Below are positions 1 to 8,312 of a stretch of DNA of 10,465 bases, piece after piece. Position 1 is the first letter of the stretch; each line of letters opens with the position of its first letter. The notes beneath the pieces were generated by a model. That model ran no database searches, was not told where the DNA came from, and saw nothing but the letters and a program-made list of their open reading frames with translations. Both the position numbers and the translations under genes were made by a program. Source of the stretch: Dokdonella sp. (lineage in GTDB: Bacteria; Pseudomonadota; Gammaproteobacteria; Xanthomonadales; Rhodanobacteraceae); NCBI GenBank assembly GCA_030150315.1, contig JASLGB010000060.1, positions 1 to 10,465 of the forward strand. Reading direction: 5' to 3'.

Positions 1-480
1 CGAAAGGCGCTCCTGGAAACTCGTGCGGCGCGCTTCGGTGATCTGTGCCGACAACTGCTGGGAGTCGAGCGCCATCAGTTTCGCGCGCTTGATCTCCGCC
101 TCGAGCGCCGCCGCCTGCTTGGTCAGATCAACGCGCTGCGCGGCGATGTCGGGGGCTTCGTTGCTGCCTTTCGGCGGCGCCGGACCCAGCTCGTCGAGCT
201 GTGCCTGGACGGCCGCAAGCTTCGGCGCGCGATCGGCAAGGAGGGTGTCGGCCTGCGCCGCGAGCGTGTTGGCGATTTCCCGGAACTCGCCAAGGCGGGC
301 ATCGTCGATGTCACCGTTGCCCAATTCCTTGCGGATATCGGCGGTCTGCTGGCGCGCGCCCTCGGGCGTGGCGGCCACGTCCGGCGGTTGTGTCTTGGCG
401 GCGGGATCGGGTGTCTGCTGCGCGAAGCACGGCAACACCAGCCAGGCGAGCAGGAAGGGAAGCAGGCGTTTGGACGTCAT
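1..480 (-). CDS. DUF3772-type mechanosensitive (MscS-family) channel, N-terminal part only
   Basis: Partial gene: the first 160 codons are visible and the frame runs open past base 1. Residues 1-20 form a signal peptide (basic MTSKR, hydrophobic core, cleavage likely after CFA before QQ). A Pro/Ala-rich spacer follows to about residue 42, then a helical, Ala/Gln/Glu/Lys-rich region. The turn at residues 98-110 (LGPAPPKGSNEAP), the helix around 112-138 ending in EIKRAKLMAL, and the closing QISxxRRxxFxERL-like stretch (146-159) match what I know of DUF3772. That periplasmic domain precedes the membrane helices and MscS domain in a family of channels that release solutes on hypo-osmotic shock. 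The membrane and pore parts lie outside the window, so channel identity is inferred from DUF3772 alone. No Shine-Dalgarno precedes the ATG; see the promoter at 487-515. It lies 108 bases downstream of aceE, same strand, separated by hairpins. Confidence 0.72.
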   Translation of the reverse strand, partial: MTSKRLLPFLLAWLVLPCFAQQTPDPAAKTQPPDVAATPEGARQQTADIRKELGNGDIDDARLGEFREIANTLAAQADTLLADRAPKLAAVQAQLDELGPAPPKGSNEAPDIAAQRVDLTKQAAALEAEIKRAKLMALDSQQLSAQITEARRTSFQERLS

Positions 481-486
481 CGGCGC

Positions 487-515
487 ATGATCGAAGCGCC
501 CGCGTGGCGCGTCAA
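487..515 (-). promoter_or_regulatory. Predicted sigma70-type promoter, apparently leaderless, for the channel gene
   Basis: On the minus strand a -35 box TTGACG (bases 515-510, 5 of 6 consensus) and a -10 box GATCAT (492-487, 4 of 6) are separated by exactly 17 bases. The -10 ends only 6 bases before the ATG at 480-478, so the expected +1 is at or next to the A of the start codon. The absence of any Shine-Dalgarno there fits a leaderless mRNA. This is a sequence match only. Confidence 0.5.
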
Positions 516-540
516 TCGCGCGCGGCCCATGGTTGGCTCC

Positions 541-553
541 GCTTCATCGAAGC
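541..553. repeat. Small hairpin downstream of aceE
   Basis: GCTTC-ATC-GAAGC is a perfect 5-base-pair stem with a 3-base loop. It directly abuts the larger stem at 555-581, giving two hairpins in a row after the aceE stop codon. It may reinforce termination or protect the 3' end; alone it is weak. Confidence 0.4.
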
Positions 554-554
554 C

Positions 555-581
555 CCGGCACCGGCGTTGCGCCGGTGCCGG
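555..581 (-). terminator. aceE: Strong hairpin after aceE, terminator-like but without a U-tract
   Basis: CCGGCACCGGC at 555-565 is exactly complementary to GCCGGTGCCGG at 571-581, and the flanking G566/C570 can also pair, leaving a 3-base TTG loop. The stem begins 7 bases past the aceE stop codon. On the minus strand it is followed by GGCTTC rather than a run of T, so it is either a U-poor intrinsic terminator or an mRNA 3'-end stabiliser. It separates aceE from the downstream channel gene, which has its own promoter. Confidence 0.5.
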
Positions 582-588
582 TTTCCGA

Positions 589-3282
<2,694 letters not shown>

Positions 3283-3319
3283 GCGCGTCTCTCGGAAACT
3301 GGCAGGCGGAAGGTTCCAG

Positions 3320-3335
3320 GCGGCCAAACGGCCGC
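3320..3335 (-). repeat. Stem-loop in the aceE 5' leader
   Basis: GCGGCC-AAAC-GGCCGC on the plus strand is a perfect 6-base-pair stem with a 4-base loop (GTTT in the minus-strand RNA). It lies 38-53 bases before the aceE start, inside the leader predicted from the promoter at 3351-3379. It could affect mRNA stability or translation; no known riboswitch is recognised. Confidence 0.4.
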
Positions 3336-3350
3336 ACGGAAAGACTATGA

Positions 3351-3379
3351 AGTGTAGTCGCCTCGCACCTGCCTTGCAT
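3351..3379 (-). promoter_or_regulatory. aceE: Candidate aceE promoter
   Basis: On the minus strand, ATGCAA (3379-3374, 3 of 6 match to TTGACA) and TACACT (3356-3351, 4 of 6 match to TATAAT) are 17 bases apart. The start site would be near 3344, giving a leader of about 62 bases. The -35 is poor, which would suit an activated promoter. The inverted repeat at 3378-3400 abuts it on the upstream side. Confidence 0.3.
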
Positions 3380-3400
3380 GCCGTCCGCGCGCGACGGCAT
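3378..3400. promoter_or_regulatory. Inverted repeat abutting the predicted aceE -35; possible operator
   Basis: ATGCCGTC (3378-3385) and GACGGCAT (3393-3400) are perfect 8-base arms separated by CGCGCGC. The element overlaps the first two bases of the candidate -35 box, where an activator or repressor would bind. It does not resemble the AATTGGT...ACCAATT site of enterobacterial PdhR. It could instead be an RNA hairpin if transcription starts further upstream. Confidence 0.4.
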
Positions 3401-3445
3401 TGCCACTGTCCGGTCGGGCCGCCGTTTCGCGTATCCGGAAAGCAG

Positions 3446-3461
3446 GGAATCACGGAATCAC
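3446..3461. repeat. Tandem 8-base direct repeat
   Basis: GGAATCAC occurs twice head-to-tail (3446-3453 and 3454-3461) in the divergent control region, about 250 bases before the secreted-protein start. It may be chance or a half-site pair for a regulator. Confidence 0.35.
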
Positions 3462-3625
3462 CGCATGCGTATCGCCACCCTTTCCGGTCGACGTCGCCTT
3501 CGGCAGCCCGTTCTTTCAACATGTTGCAATGCACACCGTGGCGCGCGCGCCGAACCGGAGATCCGATTTCGAGGCGCACCAAGGCACGCTCGAATCAGGC
3601 TTTTCTCGCGTGCTTCAAGCGCCAT

Positions 3626-3652
3626 CGAATGCGTCTTTACGCCACGCATTCG
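3626..3652. promoter_or_regulatory. 9-base-pair inverted repeat upstream of the secreted-protein gene
   Basis: CGAATGCGT (3626-3634) and ACGCATTCG (3644-3652) are exactly complementary and separated by CTTTACGCC. The element ends 60 bases before the ATG at 3713, a position suited to an operator or a 5'-leader hairpin. I do not recognise the motif. Confidence 0.45.
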
Positions 3653-3701
3653 GCGGCGCACCCAAGCGTCATGCCGAAGCTGCATATGACAAACCCGACT
3701 C

Positions 3702-3706
3702 AAGGA
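3702..3706 (+). promoter_or_regulatory. Ribosome binding site that fixes the secreted-protein start
   Basis: AAGGA lies 6 bases before the ATG at 3713. The alternative in-frame ATGs at 3686 and 3728 lack such a site, so 3713 is preferred; starting there also leaves a normal-length signal peptide. Confidence 0.65.
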
Positions 3707-3712
3707 TCCCGC

Positions 3713-5785
3713 ATGACCGCGTACAGGATGACCGCAAGCCACCTACTGGCCCTGACCGTGCTGGTCGCCGGCGCGGCACCGGCGCATGCCGACCTGGTCG
3801 TCTACGACGACGCCCTGCGCAACGGATTCGAGAACTGGTCCTGGGGCGGCGGCATCGATCTTGCGGCGACCTCGCCCGTGCATGCCGGCAGTCGCTCGAT
3901 CTCGTTCACCGGCAACAACTACAACGCCGTTTCCGTGTCCAGGTCCGGCCCGGCCCTTACCGCGGCGGCGTGGCCCAGCCTGCGCCTGTGGATCCACGGC
4001 GGCAGCGGCAGCAACCAGGCGTTGACGCTGTTCCTGCAGAACACGGCCACGGCGGCATCGGCCAGCGTCGCGCTCAATCCGTACATCGCCGGCGGTGGCC
4101 CGACCGCAGGCACCTGGAAACAGGCGACGGTGCCGCTGGCAACCGCGTTTCCGGGTATCTCGCAGTTCGATCGCATCGATATCCAGAGCAACGGCGCCGG
4201 CAGCCAGCCCACCGTTTTCCTCGATGACATCGTCTTGCTGTCGCCGGCCCTGCCCGACCCGATCTTCGCCAACGGCTTCGACGGCAGCGGCACGCCGGCC
4301 GGCAACGGGCTGGTGCAGGAAACCAATGTCACGGTCGCCGGCATGCTAAGCGATCGCTTCATCTGGCAGGACAGCTCGGGACGCCCGCGCGTGGCCGTGC
4401 TGGCGCAGAACAATGGCGCTCCCGGTCCGGGCGGCGTGCGCGGTGGCGCGCTGCGCGAATTCCGCTACCAGATGCCCGACAACAGTACCCGCGTGGCCGG
4501 CGTAACCACCTACGGCAATGCCGGCCATACCGGTTTCGGCTATGTCGTATCGCATTCCGGCTGGCTCGGACAAGGCGTGTGCAATGGCGACGATTCGCCA
4601 TTGGGCGCGTTTTTCCCCGGCAACTTCCAGCGCATCTTCACCGGCCGCCATCACGCGATCTTCCGCTTCACGCAGAACTACCCGCGCAACTGCCGAGCCA
4701 GCGCGCCGGCGCAGACCGTGCAGCTGCCGGTCACGATCGACTGGGTTTTCGCGACCGGTCGCGACCATCCGCTGTGGGCTGTCACGTTCAACATGAGCGG
4801 CCTCCCGCAGAACTACCTGCTCGACGATTCGCGCGCGCCGTACGGCGAACTCGCGTTCGACGGCAGCGGTGCGCAGAACGTGTCGGGGGTGGCCTGGGGC
4901 GACCTGTGGAAGTTCACCACCACTTCCTCTCCGGTCAGCCTCAACAGTAGCTGGACCTGGAACCAACCCAATACGGTGCCGTTCGTGAAGCAGTGGATCA
5001 GCGCGACGAACGCGACAATGGGTCTGGTGCAGACGCAGACGCTGCTCGCGCACGACGCCGGCGGTGGCCGCAATCCGTGGTACCACGACCTCACGCCGCG
5101 TTGGAACACGACCTCGGCCGGCGGCGGCGCGGGCGACGGCTACCTGATGCCGTGGCAGGACAGCTGGCCGTATCAGGCCAATGCGTGGAGCCTGAACACC
5201 GCCACGCCAAATGCCGGCAGCAACAACACGCGCCTGACCTGGGGCACGCAGTACGGCTTCCTCGGCCAGGGCAGCTACGAGTCCAATACCAATACCGCAC
5301 CCGGCGACAACGGCCCGATGCGCTCGGGCTGGCCACGCCAGAGCTATTCGGTCTACATCGTGCTCGGCGCGCATACCGCCGATCCGGTCGGTACGCAGCT
5401 GGCCGACGTGGAGGCGATGCAGACGCTGACGCTGACCACCACGACCGGCAGCGCGGCCACCAGTGGCGCCGCCGGCGTCGACCGGCCGGACACGATGACC
5501 TATGCCCCGGTCGGCGTCGATCCGGTCTACGGCGCCCTGACCTTCAACGCCGCGTCCAACCGCCTCGACGCGAACATCGCGGTCGGCAGCGGCAGCCTGC
5601 GCCATCCGCTGCTGGTCGTGCGCGGCTATACCGCCGCGCTGCCGACCACGGTGAGGCTCGGCGGCGCCACCCTGACGCGCGACGTCGACTACTTCCCGTC
5701 GCTGCGCGCAGGCACGTCGGAGCTTTGGATCACGCTGAACCGGAACGTGTCCGGCGCGGTCAACCGGCTGGAAATTGCGCCCTGA
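3713..5785 (+). CDS. Secreted modular protein: carbohydrate-binding-like domain plus unassigned C-terminal region
   Basis: 690 residues. Residues 1-26 are a Sec signal peptide ending AHA before DLVVYDD. Residues 27-177 look like a jelly-roll carbohydrate-binding domain: a YDD...GFENWSWGGG opening, an SRSISFTG strand, a LRLWIHGG strand and a closing FLDDIVLL. A Pro/Gly linker (178-196) contains IFANGFDG (184-191). Residues 197 to about 570 are rich in aromatic residues, Gly and Asn, with marked stretches HHAIF (313-317), FATGRDHPLW (346-355) and MPWQDSWPY (479-487). I cannot assign this part to a family. A Thr/Ser/Ala linker (571-588) leads to a last beta-rich domain (about 589-690). The mature protein has only two cysteines, C290 and C327, probably a disulfide. 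The signal peptide, binding-like domain and composition suggest a polysaccharide-acting or surface protein; an enzyme, adhesin or pure binding protein are all possible. No anchor, lipobox or C-terminal sorting tail is visible. It is divergent from aceE and convergent with the two-component operon. Confidence 0.85.
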   Translation: MTAYRMTASHLLALTVLVAGAAPAHADLVVYDDALRNGFENWSWGGGIDLAATSPVHAGSRSISFTGNNYNAVSVSRSGPALTAAAWPSLRLWIHGGSGSNQALTLFLQNTATAASASVALNPYIAGGGPTAGTWKQATVPLATAFPGISQFDRIDIQSNGAGSQPTVFLDDIVLLSPALPDPIFANGFDGSGTPAGNGLVQETNVTVAGMLSDRFIWQDSSGRPRVAVLAQNNGAPGPGGVRGGALREFRYQMPDNSTRVAGVTTYGNAGHTGFGYVVSHSGWLGQGVCNGDDSPLGAFFPGNFQRIFTGRHHAIFRFTQNYPRNCRASAPAQTVQLPVTIDWVFATGRDHPLWAVTFNMSGLPQNYLLDDSRAPYGELAFDGSGAQNVSGVAWGDLWKFTTTSSPVSLNSSWTWNQPNTVPFVKQWISATNATMGLVQTQTLLAHDAGGGRNPWYHDLTPRWNTTSAGGGAGDGYLMPWQDSWPYQANAWSLNTATPNAGSNNTRLTWGTQYGFLGQGSYESNTNTAPGDNGPMRSGWPRQSYSVYIVLGAHTADPVGTQLADVEAMQTLTLTTTTGSAATSGAAGVDRPDTMTYAPVGVDPVYGALTFNAASNRLDANIAVGSGSLRHPLLVVRGYTAALPTTVRLGGATLTRDVDYFPSLRAGTSELWITLNRNVSGAVNRLEIAP

Positions 5786-5794
5786 CCCGCCGTG

Positions 5795-5818
5795 TGCGCG
5801 CCAAGCATCGGGCGCGCA
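5795..5818. terminator. GC-rich hairpin between convergent genes, possible bidirectional terminator
   Basis: TGCGCGCC (5795-5802) and GGCGCGCA (5811-5818) form a perfect 8-base-pair stem with an AAGCATCG loop. It begins 10 bases after the secreted-protein stop and lies about 50 bases past the response-regulator stop on the other strand. Neither side has a T-run, so intrinsic termination is uncertain, but its placement suits a shared terminator. Confidence 0.45.
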
Positions 5819-5867
5819 TGGCGATAGCGGAACGTCAGCCGAAGGCGGTGAACCGGCTCGCCGGGAT

Positions 5868-6599
5868 TCAGCCGGCTTCGATCAGCACATAGCCCTTGCC
5901 GCGCACCGAGTTCAGCGGCAGGCGCTCGCCGAGCTGCTCATGCGACTTGCGGCGCAGGCGATGGATGAGCATGTCGATCCGGTGCGGGTCGAATTCACCG
6001 GGGTTTTCTCCCAGCGCCTCGATCAGCGACTCGCGCGATACCGGCTCGCCGCGCGCCGCGAACAGGCATTCCAGCACGGCGCGCTCCGAGCGGTTCAACG
6101 CCACCTCGCGGCCGGCGGGCGCCGCCAGCGACCATCCCTGCGTGGACAGGCGCCAGGAGGACGCGACGGCGGTGGCTTCCGCGGACGCGGCCTTCGCAAA
6201 CGCCGCGGGCATCCGCATGCGTCGCACCAGGCTGATGATCGTCGCCGCGACCACGGCCACATCGACCGGCTTGGCCAGCCACGCATCGGCCGCTTCACCC
6301 AGTGCCTGCACATGTTCGGCCTGTCCGCGGCCGGTCAGCATGATGATTCCCAGCGGCGAGCCGGCGCGCAGATGGCGTGCCACCGAAAGACCGTCCTCGT
6401 CCGGCAGGCCCACGTCCAGCACGACGACGTCGAACGCGGTGGAAACCATGCGCCGGTACAACTGGATCGGCGAGCGGAAACCTTCCATCACCAGACCGCT
6501 GGCGCGCAATCCGGGCAGCAGGATGTCCTCGCGCAGGTCGTCGTCGTCCTCCACCAGTGCCACGCAAGCGATGGGTGCCATCAGTCTGCCGTCACACAT
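5868..6599 (-). CDS. OmpR/PhoB-type response regulator
   Basis: 243 residues. The N-terminal receiver (about 12-125) has the acidic pocket (EDDDD, 17-21), the phosphoryl-accepting Asp62 (VVVLDVGLPDEDG), the switch Thr89 (IIMLTGRG) and the invariant Lys110-Pro111 (LAKPVD), so it should be phosphorylatable. The C-terminal part (about 145-240) is a winged-helix DNA-binding domain: LNRSERAVLECL opening, the recognition region DPHRIDMLIHRLRRK, and the terminal RGKGYVL hairpin typical of OmpR-family effectors. It should act as a cytoplasmic transcription factor. I chose the ATG at 6599: it has an AAGGGAG site 7 bases upstream, whereas the in-frame ATG at 6581 has none. The gene overlaps the histidine-kinase gene by 8 bases, so the two are probably translationally coupled and form a cognate pair. 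Target genes cannot be read from the sequence. Confidence 0.93.
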   Translation of the reverse strand: MCDGRLMAPIACVALVEDDDDLREDILLPGLRASGLVMEGFRSPIQLYRRMVSTAFDVVVLDVGLPDEDGLSVARHLRAGSPLGIIMLTGRGQAEHVQALGEAADAWLAKPVDVAVVAATIISLVRRMRMPAAFAKAASAEATAVASSWRLSTQGWSLAAPAGREVALNRSERAVLECLFAARGEPVSRESLIEALGENPGEFDPHRIDMLIHRLRRKSHEQLGERLPLNSVRGKGYVLIEAG

Positions 6600-8019
6600 G
6601 CTCGGTCTCCCTTTCGCTTTCGGCCAGCGGCAACACCACGCGCACGGTCGTGCCTGCACCGACCACGCTGTCCACCTCGATGCGTCCTCCGGCATCGCGC
6701 ACCAGATCGTTGGCAACCGGCAGGCCAAGCCCGCTGCCGCGCATTCCCGGCTTGGTCGTGAAGAACGGCTCGAACAGGCGCTCGCGCACCGCGTCGTGCA
6801 TGCCCTCGCCGCTGTCGCACAGGTCAAGCTGCATGCGGTTGGCGCCGATCGCCTTCAGGCGGATCACGAAGCGCCCGCCCAGCGGCATGGCATCGTTCGC
6901 GTTGCTCGCAATCGCCAGCACCAGGAGATCGAACTGGCCGCGGTCGAAGTCCAGCGGGATCGGCTCCTCCGGCAATTCGTAGGCAATGCGCACATCCGGC
7001 GCGAACAACTGCCGCAGCAGCGGCTGCAGATCGCGCAAGGCATCGCCGGAATCGAAGCGCTCCACGTGCGGTGCGCTGCGCCGGGCAAAGCTCAGCAGGC
7101 GCTGCGTGACCGCGCTCGCGCGGCGTGCGGCCGCTTCCACGCCGGCTAGCGCGTGCTTCAACTCGGCCACGTCGTCGAGGCCACGTCCCTTCGCTGCATA
7201 ACCGAGAATCAGGCTGAGCAGATGATTGAAATCGTGCGCGACGCCGGCGGCGAGCATGCCGACCGCCTCGACCTTCTGCGCCTGGATCAATTGCTGCTGC
7301 ACTTTCTCGCGCTCGGCCATCTCGCCTTCCAGTCGGCGATTGGCCGTGGCCAGTGCGTTGCCGCGGCGCGTGGCATCGTCAAGGCTCTCGCGCAGCGCGC
7401 GAACGCTGCGGTCGACGAGCATCGCGATCAGCAGGAAGATCACGGCGCTGACCGTGACCGAGACCGCGACATTGCCGACGGTGTCGATCGGATTGCCCTT
7501 GCGCATGTCGACCAGACCGCCTGCAATGAAGGCGGCAAGCACCGCGCCGTACATCAGCCACAAGGCGAGCCTGCCGACCAGAAGGCCGGCCAGCACCAGC
7601 CACACGACCACCAGCGGCTGCTCGTGACTCTGCGCCACACTGCCGTTGACGGCGTAGCTGAAGACCATCGCCAGCGCGATCAACGCCAACATCTGGCGGA
7701 TCGCCCACTGGAACCGCCCGCGCCGGATCAGGAGCAGGCCGAACAGCGCGAATGCGCCGACCAGCAGGCCCGAAATCATGCTCGTGGTTTCGCCGGCACG
7801 CCACGGGATGCCGGAAAACAGCGCGCGATATCCCCACAGCAGCGGCGGCATCAAGCCGAGTATCAGGAAAACCACCTGCAACGTCGGCGCATTGCGTCGA
7901 TCGACAGGGTCTTCGACCGGAGCCCGCCACAGCCACGACGCCCATCCGCGACGGTCGTCGGTGGAAGCCTCGCCATGCGGGTCATCCCGTGCCGAAAGCG
8001 ACAAGAAAGCGTCAGACAT
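6592..8019 (-). CDS. Membrane-bound sensor histidine kinase, six predicted transmembrane helices
   Basis: 475 residues. After a hydrophilic N-terminus (1-46) come six hydrophobic segments, roughly 47-64, 80-98, 106-125, 135-149, 151-170 and 182-202. RRGR at 99-102 sits between helices 2 and 3, consistent with a cytoplasmic loop and both termini inside. Loops on the other side are short, so sensing is probably within or at the membrane; I recognise no named sensor domain. A coiled linker (about 204-248) leads to the dimerisation domain with phospho-acceptor His262 in AAGVAHDFNHLLS. The ATPase domain has Asn373 (N box, ASNANDAM), DSGEGM at 402-407, FEPFFTTK at 416-423 and GSGLGL at 428-433, all intact, so it should be active. 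The start at 8019 has a GGAGGG site close upstream. It is first in an operon with the overlapping response regulator. The H-box resembles the NtrB/FixL-like class of kinases. Confidence 0.93.
   Translation of the reverse strand: MSDAFLSLSARDDPHGEASTDDRRGWASWLWRAPVEDPVDRRNAPTLQVVFLILGLMPPLLWGYRALFSGIPWRAGETTSMISGLLVGAFALFGLLLIRRGRFQWAIRQMLALIALAMVFSYAVNGSVAQSHEQPLVVVWLVLAGLLVGRLALWLMYGAVLAAFIAGGLVDMRKGNPIDTVGNVAVSVTVSAVIFLLIAMLVDRSVRALRESLDDATRRGNALATANRRLEGEMAEREKVQQQLIQAQKVEAVGMLAAGVAHDFNHLLSLILGYAAKGRGLDDVAELKHALAGVEAAARRASAVTQRLLSFARRSAPHVERFDSGDALRDLQPLLRQLFAPDVRIAYELPEEPIPLDFDRGQFDLLVLAIASNANDAMPLGGRFVIRLKAIGANRMQLDLCDSGEGMHDAVRERLFEPFFTTKPGMRGSGLGLPVANDLVRDAGGRIEVDSVVGAGTTVRVVLPLAESERETEHV
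6607..6613 (-). promoter_or_regulatory. Internal ribosome binding site of the response regulator
   Basis: AAGGGAG on the minus strand lies inside the 3' end of the kinase gene, 7 bases before the ATG at 6599. It decides between two in-frame ATGs and adds a short N-terminal MCDGRL extension to the receiver. Confidence 0.65.
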
Positions 8020-8106
8020 GTTCCCTCCAAATCCTGCCTTCCGAAAGCGGAGTCGCAGCCGCTGCCGTACGACGACACATGCACTTCGGACCTAGAAGGA
8101 ACGATA

Positions 8107-8123
8107 CTCGAAACGCTTTCGAG
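8107..8123. promoter_or_regulatory. 17-base palindrome upstream of the two-component operon; possible operator
   Basis: CTCGAAA-CGC-TTTCGAG is a perfect 7-base inverted repeat with a 3-base centre, ending 87 bases before the kinase ATG. The form resembles operators of helix-turn-helix repressors such as the LacI/GalR family. On the minus strand it is followed at once by TATCGT, a 4-of-6 match to a -10 box, so the palindrome would fill the promoter spacer; no good -35 box is present. Confidence 0.5.
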
Positions 8124-8160
8124 CATTTGGAGACAAGCGTGTCGAGGACGACAGCGGATG

Positions 8161-8218
8161 CCTCCGGCGACTTGCCATGCCTGCGCGATGAGCGCATGGC
8201 GGTCATGTCGGCCGGAGG
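8161..8218. repeat. Nested inverted repeats (two-level stem-loop) downstream of maeB
   Basis: Outer arms CCTCCGGC (8161-8168) and GCCGGAGG (8211-8218) are perfectly complementary. Inside them GCCATGC (8174-8180) pairs with GCATGGC (8194-8200). A transcript would fold into an extended hairpin with an internal loop. It lies 100 bases past the maeB stop and could be a 3'-end structure or a small-RNA-like element. Confidence 0.4.
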
Positions 8219-8228
8219 GAAGGCATCA

Positions 8229-8312
8229 GGCCCGCACCGATGCAGGTCGCAGCGGTCCCGAGCCGGGCCACCCGCCCCGACTCAAGCGCCACGCCCATCG
8301 TTCGTGCGGGCC
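8229..8312. repeat. Widely spaced inverted repeat right after the maeB stop codon
   Basis: GGCCCGCAC (8229-8237) and GTGCGGGCC (8304-8312) are perfect 9-base arms enclosing 66 bases, which include a small CCCG-AGC-CGGG hairpin (8257-8267). The right arm starts 5 bases after the maeB stop on the minus strand. It may close a branched RNA structure at the end of the maeB mRNA. Confidence 0.35.

Larger units (their letters stand above)
3283..3712. other. Divergent intergenic control region without a convincing gene
   Basis: This 430-base gap separates the starts of aceE (minus) and the secreted-protein gene (plus). Frames are open across it on both strands, but their translations are Arg/Ala-rich with no recognisable motif, as expected by chance in GC-rich DNA. 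It holds the aceE leader and promoter candidate, inverted repeats at 3320-3335, 3378-3400 and 3626-3652, a tandem GGAATCAC pair (3446-3461) and a palindrome CAACATGTTG (3517-3526). I found no confident plus-strand -35/-10 pair. Confidence 0.6.

Noticed and set aside
23..490. 155-codon plus-strand open frame opposite the channel gene
   Set aside because: Ser/Arg/Ala-rich translation with no motif; the minus strand gives a signal peptide plus a DUF3772-like domain.
3283..3582. Upstream extension of the aceE frame by 100 codons
   Set aside because: The extra sequence has no similarity to E1 enzymes; the known N-terminus begins at the ATG at 3282.
3378..3742. Short open frames on both strands inside the divergent spacer
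   Set aside because: Arg/Ala/Ser-rich translations with no ribosome site or motif; best explained by base composition.
4346..5605. 419-codon minus-strand open frame antisense to the secreted-protein gene
   Set aside because: The plus-strand frame has a signal peptide, ribosome site and recognisable domain organisation; the antisense translation is Arg/Ala/Val-rich without motifs.
6579..6581. Alternative start of the response regulator (MAPIACV...)
   Set aside because: No ribosome site precedes it, whereas the ATG at 6599 has AAGGGAG at a good distance.
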